Assembly: GCA_018500005.2 (NCBI GenBank)
Contig: JAHBAP020000317.1
Coordinates: 1 to 6,709 of the forward strand
From: Mycobacterium sp.
GTDB lineage: Bacteria; Actinomycetota; Actinomycetes; Mycobacteriales; Mycobacteriaceae
Direction: 5' to 3'
DNA length: 6,709 bases
Part shown: piece by piece, positions 1 to 6,709 of the stretch
Layout of the letters: each line of letters begins with the position of its first letter
Position numbering within the stretch: the first letter of the stretch is position 1
The notes under the pieces: generated by a model
Databases searched by the model: none
What the model saw: only the letters and a program-made list of their open reading frames with translations
Told to the model about the DNA's origin: nothing
Program-made: the position numbers and the translations under genes

Positions 1-330
1 AAGGAGGCCTGCCACTTTCGCGACCTGGCCGAGGACTTCGACGCGGTCGGAGCCTCCCGGGTGGGGATCAGCACCGACCGGGTGGAGAAGCAGGCCAAGT
101 TCTCCGACTCCCAGCGCTTCGACTATCCGCTGCTGTCCGACAGCGACGGCGCGGTTGCCGAGGTGTTCGGCGTCAAGCGCGGACTGCTCGGCAAGTTCCT
201 GCCGGTCAAGCGGACCACCTTCGTGATCGACACCGACCGCACGGTGCTGGAGGTCATTTCCAGCGAGGTCAACATGGACACCCACGCCGACCGGGCGTTG
301 GAGGTGCTGCGGGAGCGCTCAACCGCCTAA
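1..330 (+). CDS. bcpB: BcpB-type peroxiredoxin (AhpC/TSA, BCP/PrxQ family), 3' part
   Basis: This is the C-terminal part of a thiol peroxidase that reduces hydrogen peroxide and organic hydroperoxides in the cytoplasm. The frame is open from base 1 and ends at TAA (328-330), giving 109 residues; the 5' end is outside the window. The fragment opens with KEACHFRDL. In BCP/PrxQ proteins this follows directly after the peroxidatic cysteine (motif PGCTKEAC), so the catalytic Cys should lie about two codons off the left edge. The Cys at fragment residue 4 is in the position of the resolving Cys (five residues after the peroxidatic one), which suggests an atypical 2-Cys mechanism. Later family marks are FDYPLLSD, the FGVKRG stretch and the strand TTFVIDTD. 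The closest protein I recall is M. tuberculosis Rv1608c (BcpB, about 154 aa), also convergent with the his operon. The end overlaps the DUF808 gene by 4 bases. Confidence 0.93.
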   Translation, partial: KEACHFRDLAEDFDAVGASRVGISTDRVEKQAKFSDSQRFDYPLLSDSDGAVAEVFGVKRGLLGKFLPVKRTTFVIDTDRTVLEVISSEVNMDTHADRALEVLRERSTA

Positions 331-1280
331 TCCGCGGCGTGGGCGTCTTCTTTGCGGCCTCGCCGCGGCAGCCGGGCGACGATCGGCACCAGGATGCTTC
401 CGACGATCAACCCGACCAGCGCCGAGGCGAGCGTGTTGACGCTCCAGGCCAGCACGCCGCCAACCCCGGGCACGTCGTGCACGGATTCCTCAAGCAGATG
501 AACCAGGTGGTAGGGCGCTGTCACGCCCAGTTCGTCGAGTCCCACCAGCAGGATGTGCCCGCCGACCCACAACATGGCCGCGATGCCGATCGTCGACAGC
601 CAGGACAGCACCTTGGGCATCCCGGCCACCAGCGTCCGGCCCAGCCGTTGGGAGAACCGCGAGGATCGCTGGGACAGCATCAGCCCCACATCGTCCATCT
701 TCACGATCAGCGCGACGACGCCGTAGACACCGACGGTGATCGCCACCGCCACGACGGCCAGAATCACACCCCGGGAGATCAGCGGCTCGCCGATCACCTC
801 TTTGAGGGCGATCACCATGATCTCGGCCGAGAGGATGAAATCGGTACGGATGGCGCCGGCGACGGTCGTCGCCTCTGCGTCCGGGCCGAGTTGGGCGGCT
901 GGGGCGTCGTGATCGTGGTCGTCGTGGCGGAGGGCGTGGATGATTTTGTGGGCGCCCTCGTAGGCCAGGAAACATCCGCCGAACATCAGGATGACCTCGA
1001 CGACCTTCGGCGCGACGGCGCTGAGCAGCAGCGCCGCGGGCAGGATGATCAACAGCTTGTTGCGCAAAGAACCGATGGCGATGCGGCGGATGATCGGCAA
1101 CTCACGCTCGGCGGCGAGTCCATGCACGTAGCGGGGTGTGACCGCGGTGTCGTCGACCACCACGCCGGCAGCCTTCACGCTGGCCCGGCCCGCAGCCGCG
1201 CCCACGTCGTCGATCGAGGCCGCGGCCAGTTTCGCCAATGCGGCGACGTCGTCGAGTAACCCGACCAGGCCTCCGGCCAT
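327..1280 (-). CDS. DUF808 (YedI-type) integral membrane protein
   Basis: This is a 317-residue membrane protein of the DUF808 family (E. coli YedI type); its biochemical function is not known. Family marks are the N-terminal LLDD (8-11), the KAAGVVVDD stretch (36-44), RELPI (59-63) and the very typical IRTDFILSAEIMVIAL (144-159). Hydrophobic segments lie at about 76-107 (probably two passes), 148-160, 171-194, 228-247 and 276-304. A cluster of His and Asp follows the first membrane region (H111, H115, H119, H122, H124 with D120, D121, D123, D125) and could bind metal; that is inference. I chose ATG 1280-1278 because a good Shine-Dalgarno (GGAGAGGA, 1294-1287) lies 6 bases upstream. An in-frame TTG at 1286 would have no spacing. 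Only 2 bases separate it from hisI, so it is probably translated from the his mRNA. M. tuberculosis has chaA (Rv1607) at this position, as I recall. Confidence 0.9.
   Translation of the reverse strand: MAGGLVGLLDDVAALAKLAAASIDDVGAAAGRASVKAAGVVVDDTAVTPRYVHGLAAERELPIIRRIAIGSLRNKLLIILPAALLLSAVAPKVVEVILMFGGCFLAYEGAHKIIHALRHDDHDHDAPAAQLGPDAEATTVAGAIRTDFILSAEIMVIALKEVIGEPLISRGVILAVVAVAITVGVYGVVALIVKMDDVGLMLSQRSSRFSQRLGRTLVAGMPKVLSWLSTIGIAAMLWVGGHILLVGLDELGVTAPYHLVHLLEESVHDVPGVGGVLAWSVNTLASALVGLIVGSILVPIVARLPRRGRKEDAHAAD
332..368. terminator. Possible hairpin just after bcpB stop
   Basis: A perfect 8-base inverted repeat, CCGCGGCG (332-339) and CGCCGCGG (361-368), with a 21-base loop begins 1 base after the bcpB stop codon, inside the C-terminal codons of the DUF808 gene. 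It could act as a terminator for the bcpB transcript. There is no T-run after it, but mycobacterial terminators often lack one. The arms contain the self-complementary CCGCGG and sit in GC-rich coding sequence, so chance is a real alternative. Confidence 0.25.
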
Positions 1281-1282
1281 CG

Positions 1283-1630
1283 TCAATCCTCTCCGGCCAA
1301 CAGCATGTCGGCGGTGAAGCAGGTGTGTTCGCCGGTATGGCAGGCGGCCCCGACCTGGTCGACCTCCAGCAAGACCGTATCGCCGTCGCAGTCCAGTCGT
1401 ACCGAGTGCACGTACTGAGTGTGCCCGGAGGTCTCACCTTTGACCCAGTATTGGCCCCGGGAGCGGGAAAAATAGGTCGCCTTACGGGTATCCAGGGTGC
1501 GGGCCAGCGCCTCATCGTCCATCCAGGCGACCATGAGGACCTGACCGGTGCCGCGCTCCTGGGCGACGGCGGCGAACAGGCCGTCGGCATTGCGCTTGAG
1601 TCTGGTCGCAATGGCCGGGTCGAGGCTCAT
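1283..1630 (-). CDS. hisI: Phosphoribosyl-AMP cyclohydrolase
   Basis: HisI opens the purine ring of phosphoribosyl-AMP with water to give ProFAR, the third step of histidine synthesis, in the cytoplasm. This is the cyclohydrolase domain only (115 aa), without the fused HisE pyrophosphohydrolase domain of enteric HisI. It carries the metal-binding DCDGD at 80-84 (D80, D82, D84) and the zinc cysteines C81, C97 and C104, the last two within CHTGEHTCF (97-105). The substrate-binding region [13 protein letters not shown] (53-65) is also intact. I chose ATG 1630-1628 because the protein then begins MSLDPAIA, like M. tuberculosis HisI (MTLDP, 115 aa). An upstream in-frame TTG (1654) would add 8 residues with no visible Shine-Dalgarno. 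With this start there is a 28-base gap after hisF, the largest in the cluster. The ribosome site is weak (AGAGCAG at most), so coupling to hisF is likely. Confidence 0.95.
   Translation of the reverse strand: MSLDPAIATRLKRNADGLFAAVAQERGTGQVLMVAWMDDEALARTLDTRKATYFSRSRGQYWVKGETSGHTQYVHSVRLDCDGDTVLLEVDQVGAACHTGEHTCFTADMLLAGED
1287..1294 (-). promoter_or_regulatory. Ribosome binding site of DUF808 gene
   Basis: GGAGAGGA on the minus strand lies inside the last codons of hisI (Gly-Glu-Asp), 6 bases before ATG 1280. It decides the start of the DUF808 gene in favour of this ATG over the TTG at 1286, and suggests coupled translation from hisI. Confidence 0.7.
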
Positions 1631-1658
1631 CGCTGCATTCTGCTCTGCGCGCAAGCGC
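1631..1658. other. hisF-hisI spacer, the only real gap
   Basis: These 28 bases are the longest non-coding stretch in the window. They contain a small inverted motif (GCGC-TT-GCGC on the minus strand) and a poor ribosome site for hisI. The stretch becomes mostly coding if hisI starts at the upstream TTG 1654. I see no promoter or terminator. Confidence 0.5.
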
Positions 1659-2441
1659 TCATCGGACCGTTATTCCTTCCGCCGCCATCGCGGCCTTCAC
1701 CTCGGCGATGCTCAACTCCCCGAAGTGGAAGACGCTGGCCGCCAGTACCGCATCCGCGCCCGCCCGCACGGCCGGGGCGAAGTGTTCGACCGCACCGGCC
1801 CCGCCACTGGCGATCACCGGCACCGTGACAGCCTCGCGCACCGCCCGCAGCATCGGCAGGTCGAAACCGGCCTTGGTGCCGTCGGCGTCCATCGAATTGA
1901 GCAGGATCTCCCCGACCCCGAGTTCGGCTCCGCGCCGGGCCCATTCGACGGCGTCGATACCGGTCCCCTGTCGCCCGCCATGGGTGGTGACCTCCCAACC
2001 CGACTGCGTGGGCGCAGATCCGGCCGGAACGGTTCGGGCGTCCACCGACAACACGATGCACTGGGATCCGAACTGGCGGGACAGTTCGTCCAGCAGTTGC
2101 GGACGGGCGATGGCGGCGGTGTTGACCGAGACCTTGTCCGCGCCGGCCCGCAGCAGGGCGTCGACGTCGGTGACCGACCGCACCCCGCCGCCCACGGTCA
2201 GTGGGATGAACACCTGCTCGGCGGTGCGGCTCACCACATCGAGCATGGTGGCCCGGCCCGACGAAGAGGCCGTGACATCCAGGAAGGTCAGTTCGTCGGC
2301 GCCCTGAGCGTCGTAGACCGCGGCAAGTTCCACCGGATCGCCCGCGTCGCGCAGGTTCTCGAAATTGACGCCCTTGACCACCCGGCCGGCGTCGACGTCC
2401 AGGCAGGGAATGACCCGCACTGCCACATCGGTGATCTGCAT
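1659..2441 (-). CDS. hisF: Imidazole glycerol phosphate synthase, cyclase subunit
   Basis: HisF takes ammonia delivered by HisH and converts PRFAR to imidazole glycerol phosphate and AICAR, the latter feeding purine synthesis. The 260-residue protein is a complete (beta/alpha)8 barrel. D15 (in IPCLDVD) and D134 (in LSVDAR) match the two catalytic aspartates D11 and D130 of Thermotoga HisF, and K23 matches K19. Phosphate-binding glycine loops are at GGG 84-86 and ASGGAG 211-216. [14 protein letters not shown] (181-194) is typical of the family. ATG 2441-2439 shares its A with the impA stop (TGATG) and has a strong Shine-Dalgarno, GGAGGAG at 2456-2450, 8 bases upstream, so this start is well supported although the frame is open further upstream. 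M. tuberculosis HisF is about 7 residues longer at the N-terminus, as I recall. It partners HisH, encoded two genes upstream. Confidence 0.97.
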   Translation of the reverse strand: MQITDVAVRVIPCLDVDAGRVVKGVNFENLRDAGDPVELAAVYDAQGADELTFLDVTASSSGRATMLDVVSRTAEQVFIPLTVGGGVRSVTDVDALLRAGADKVSVNTAAIARPQLLDELSRQFGSQCIVLSVDARTVPAGSAPTQSGWEVTTHGGRQGTGIDAVEWARRGAELGVGEILLNSMDADGTKAGFDLPMLRAVREAVTVPVIASGGAGAVEHFAPAVRAGADAVLAASVFHFGELSIAEVKAAMAAEGITVR

Positions 2442-3247
2442 CAGCGGTACTCCTCCGGTGATCCGACGCGGTCGAAGATCTCCATGATCTCCTCGTGTAC
2501 GCCGCGTGCTGCGGTGAGCGTCGATCGGGTGTCGACGGTCCACGACCCGCCGTCCAGGTCGGTCACCACCCCGCCGGCCGCCCGCACCAACGCCACCCCG
2601 GCGGCGTGGTCCCACACCTTGCCGCCGAATCCGACTGCCGCACCAAGGATTCCGGCGGCCACGAAGGCCATGTCGATACCGGTGGATCCGTGCATACGCA
2701 GCTTGGAGGACACCCGGCTCAGCTCCTCGAGCACGGCAACCCGATAGCGCCCCGGGAAGCGTCCGCCCCAATCGATATTGAAGGCGCCGAACGCCACCAT
2801 GGATTCGGACAGCCCGACTCGACCCAGCGGCGCGTGCGCGACGCCGTTTACGTAGAGCGGGCCGCCCTCGACTGCGGTGTAGCGGTCACCGGTGAACGGC
2901 AGCCAGGTAAGCCCGGCCACCGGCTCACCGTCGCGCAGCAGACCGAGCAGCATTGCGGCCATCGGCGAACCGGCGGCGTAGTTGAACGTGCCGTCGATCG
3001 GATCCAGCACCCACACCAGGGCAGAGTTCAGATCCGCCCCGCCGAACTCCTCGCCGTGCACACCGATCCCGGTCGCGGCCTGGAGTTCGGCCACCACCTG
3101 TCGTTCGATGGCCAGGTCCCCCTCGGTGGCGAAGTCGTTGCCCTGCTTGCGAACTGCCGATTCCGCCCGGTGCCCCGCCACGAACGGATCTGTCGCGCGG
3201 TCCAGGATGGCGGCGGCTTCGGTGACGAGCCCCTCGAGGTCGGGCAC
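2441..3247 (-). CDS. impA: Inositol-monophosphatase family phosphatase in the his operon
   Basis: This is a Mg2+-dependent, Li+-sensitive-type phosphatase of the IMPase/FIG superfamily, 268 aa. Metal-binding residues are all present: D38 in NDFATEGD (37-44), E66-E67 in HGEEFGG, D82 and D85 in DPIDGTFNY (82-90), and D213 in WDHAAG (212-217). It matches M. tuberculosis ImpA (Rv1604, about 270 aa) in sequence and place. The substrate is uncertain. Related actinobacterial enzymes act on inositol phosphate, feeding phosphatidylinositol mannosides, and others of this superfamily (HisN) remove phosphate from histidinol phosphate. The operon position makes histidinol-phosphate phosphatase tempting, but in M. 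tuberculosis and Corynebacterium that role is assigned to a separate hisN. The GTG start at 3247 lies 1 base after the priA stop and has only a weak ribosome site; the next in-frame Met is past the metal motifs, so this start is the best choice. The stop overlaps hisF by 1 base. Confidence 0.93.
   Translation of the reverse strand: MPDLEGLVTEAAAILDRATDPFVAGHRAESAVRKQGNDFATEGDLAIERQVVAELQAATGIGVHGEEFGGADLNSALVWVLDPIDGTFNYAAGSPMAAMLLGLLRDGEPVAGLTWLPFTGDRYTAVEGGPLYVNGVAHAPLGRVGLSESMVAFGAFNIDWGGRFPGRYRVAVLEELSRVSSKLRMHGSTGIDMAFVAAGILGAAVGFGGKVWDHAAGVALVRAAGGVVTDLDGGSWTVDTRSTLTAARGVHEEIMEIFDRVGSPEEYR
2450..2456 (-). promoter_or_regulatory. Strong ribosome binding site of hisF
   Basis: GGAGGAG on the minus strand, 8 bases before the hisF ATG at 2441 and within the last impA codons. 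It fixes the hisF start inside a much longer open frame. It is the strongest Shine-Dalgarno in the window, which may let HisF be made well despite lying after impA. Confidence 0.75.
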
Positions 3248-3248
3248 G

Positions 3249-3998
3249 TTAACCGTTCACCACGCCCTTCATCGCCGCCAGCGCCTCGGGCAGCGTGAAA
3301 CGGCCCGCGTAGAGCGCCTTTCCGACGATCGCGCCCTCCACACCGCAGTCGGTGAGGGTGGCGATCGCGCGCAGGTCTTCCAGACTCGACACTCCCCCGG
3401 ACGCGATCACCGGGGCATCGGTGCATTCGGCAACACCTTCGAGCAGTTCCAGGTTCGGACCCGTCAGGGTGCCGTCCTTGGTGACGTCGGTGACGACGAA
3501 CCGCGAGCAGCCCTCACTGTCAAGACGTTCCAGCACCGCCCAGAGGTCACCGCCGTCGGTCTCCCAGCCGCGTCCACGCAACCGGTGCTCGCCGTCGACG
3601 ATCTGCACGTCGAGTCCCACCGCGACCTTGTCGCCGAACTCGGCGATCGCCCGGGCGCACCACTGCGGATTCTCCAGCGCCGCGGTGCCGATGTTGACCC
3701 GCTCGCATCCGGTGGCCAGCGCCGCGCGCAGCGACGCGTCGTCACGGATGCCGCCGGACAGTTCGACCTTGACGTCCAGGGCACGCACCACTTCGGCGAG
3801 CAGTTCGGCGTTGCTGCCCCGGCCGAAGGCGGCATCGAGATCCACCAGGTGAGTCCACTCGGCACCGTCCCGCTGCCAGGTAAGCGCGGCCTCCAGAGCG
3901 GATCCGTATTCGGTCTCGCTGCCGGCCTTGCCCTGGACCAGTCGCACGGCCCTGCCCTCGACGACATCGACCGCAGGCAGCAAAATCAGTTCCGTCAT
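3249..3998 (-). CDS. priA: Bifunctional ProFAR isomerase / phosphoribosylanthranilate isomerase (PriA)
   Basis: This 249-residue (beta/alpha)8 barrel performs the Amadori rearrangement of ProFAR to PRFAR (HisA) and, in actinobacteria that lack trpF, of phosphoribosylanthranilate to CdRP (TrpF), so it joins histidine and tryptophan synthesis. The general acid/base pair D11 (LPAVDVV) and D175 (TKDGT) is present. So are the residues known to give M. tuberculosis PriA its two activities: R19, D130, R143 and W145 (RGRGW 141-145), at identical numbering. Phosphate loops are SGGIR (81-85) and ASGGVSS (199-205). ATG 3998-3996 overlaps the hisH stop as ATGA, with GGAG (4010-4007) 8 bases upstream. It is commonly annotated hisA in mycobacteria. 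Whether the genome lacks a separate trpF cannot be seen here. Confidence 0.96.
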   Translation of the reverse strand: MTELILLPAVDVVEGRAVRLVQGKAGSETEYGSALEAALTWQRDGAEWTHLVDLDAAFGRGSNAELLAEVVRALDVKVELSGGIRDDASLRAALATGCERVNIGTAALENPQWCARAIAEFGDKVAVGLDVQIVDGEHRLRGRGWETDGGDLWAVLERLDSEGCSRFVVTDVTKDGTLTGPNLELLEGVAECTDAPVIASGGVSSLEDLRAIATLTDCGVEGAIVGKALYAGRFTLPEALAAMKGVVNG

Positions 3999-4623
3999 CT
4001 GAATATCTCCAGTCCCTCAACCCAATTCGCCAGCAGCGCCGCACCCGCATCGCCGCTCTTCTCCGGATGAAATTGCGTAGCCGACAAGGGTCCGTCCTCG
4101 ACGGCGGCGAGAAAACGCACATGGTGGGTAGCCCATGTCAGCAGCGCGTCGGGCGATCCCTCCCACGTCTGAGCGGCATAGGAATGCACGAAGTAGAAGC
4201 GGGTTTCGGCCGGCAAACCCTTGAACAACCTGCTGCCCGGCGGCGCATCGACGACGTTCCACCCCATATGCGGTATGACCGGCGCGTCCAGCCGGGTCAC
4301 CGATCCCGGCCACTGTCCGCAACCGGCGGTGTCCGTGCCGAATTCGACGCCGTGGGCGAACAAGATCTGCATCCCGACGCACACCCCGAGCACCGGCCGG
4401 CCCGCCGCAACGCGTTCGGCGATGATCTCGTCTCCGCCGATGCTGCGCAGACCGGCCATACATGCTTCGAATGCACCCACGCCGGGCACCACCAAGCCGT
4501 CGGCGGCCAGTGCTGCCGACGGGTCCGCAGTCACTGTCACATCGGCTCCGACCCGCTCGAGGGCACGCTGAGCCGACCGGAGGTTGCCCGACCCGTAGTC
4601 CAGCACAACCACTGAAGATGCTG

Positions 4624-4627
<4 letters not shown>
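3995..4627 (-). CDS. hisH: Imidazole glycerol phosphate synthase, glutamine amidotransferase subunit
   Basis: HisH hydrolyses glutamine and channels the ammonia into the HisF barrel. It is a 210-residue class I amidotransferase with the catalytic triad C83 (GVCVGMQ 81-87), H187 and E189 (QFHPEK 185-190). The PGVGAF oxyanion strand (48-53) and the HMGWN element at the HisF interface (120-124) are intact. Start codon GTG (4627-4625) overlaps the hisB stop as GTGA; AAGGTG (4637-4632) lies 4 bases upstream. The protein then begins [15 protein letters not shown], as in M. tuberculosis HisH. Its 3' end overlaps priA by 4 bases. Confidence 0.97.

Positions 4628-6709
<2,082 letters not shown>

Noticed and set aside
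339..1259. Long plus-strand open frame opposite the DUF808 gene (306 codons)
   Set aside because: It is antisense to a recognisable membrane protein, its translation is low-complexity His/Asp/Gln/Arg-rich without any family motif, and it has no ribosome site. It is a GC-rich shadow frame.
1548..2747. Plus-strand open frame of about 400 codons spanning hisI, hisF and impA antisense
   Set aside because: It crosses three real gene boundaries, and its translation lacks any domain and is biased to Arg/Gly/His/Asp.
2442..2771. Upstream extension of the hisF frame (about 110 codons)
   Set aside because: It lies inside impA, has no HisF-like sequence, and a strong Shine-Dalgarno plus family length set the start at 2441.

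Overview
The window is a compact, GC-rich actinobacterial histidine-biosynthesis cluster, most likely from a mycobacterium (a non-tuberculous Mycobacterium/Mycolicibacterium-type genome). The evidence is the gene order hisD-hisC-hisB-hisH-hisA(priA)-impA-hisF-hisI on one strand, the very close protein similarity that I recall to the M. tuberculosis Rv1599-Rv1608c region, and the bifunctional PriA form of HisA, whose diagnostic residues fall at the same numbers as in the M. tuberculosis enzyme.

Reading the minus strand from the right edge: the 3' end of hisD (6709-6407), hisC (6410-5277), hisB (5280-4624), hisH (4627-3995), priA/hisA (3998-3249), impA (3247-2441), hisF (2441-1659), hisI (1630-1283), then a DUF808 (YedI-type) membrane-protein gene (1280-327) that continues the run. 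On the plus strand, the 3' part of a bacterioferritin-comigratory-protein/BcpB-type peroxiredoxin (1-330) converges on the DUF808 gene, and their stop codons overlap by 4 bases.

Five minus-strand junctions overlap: four share 4 bases (ATGA or GTGA) and one shares 1 base (TGATG). The remaining gaps are 1, 2 and 28 bases. Only 31 bases of the whole window are non-coding, so there is no room for internal promoters outside genes. Translational coupling is the expected mode of expression. The promoter of the his operon would lie upstream of hisD, outside the window.

Functionally, the genes cover the pathway from ProFAR/PRFAR to histidine. HisI makes ProFAR, PriA isomerises it to PRFAR, HisH-HisF convert PRFAR with glutamine to IGP and AICAR, HisB dehydrates IGP, HisC transaminates, a phosphatase (ImpA is a candidate, not proven) removes phosphate, and HisD oxidises histidinol to histidine. 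PriA also supplies the TrpF step of tryptophan synthesis in this lineage. hisG and hisE are not in the window.

I found no mobile element, CRISPR array, RNA gene or defence-type system. The least ordinary points are the DUF808 gene coupled to hisI where M. tuberculosis has chaA, the 4-base tail-to-tail overlap with bcpB, and an 8-residue insertion in the N-terminal tail of HisB that looks like a captured short dispersed DNA element.
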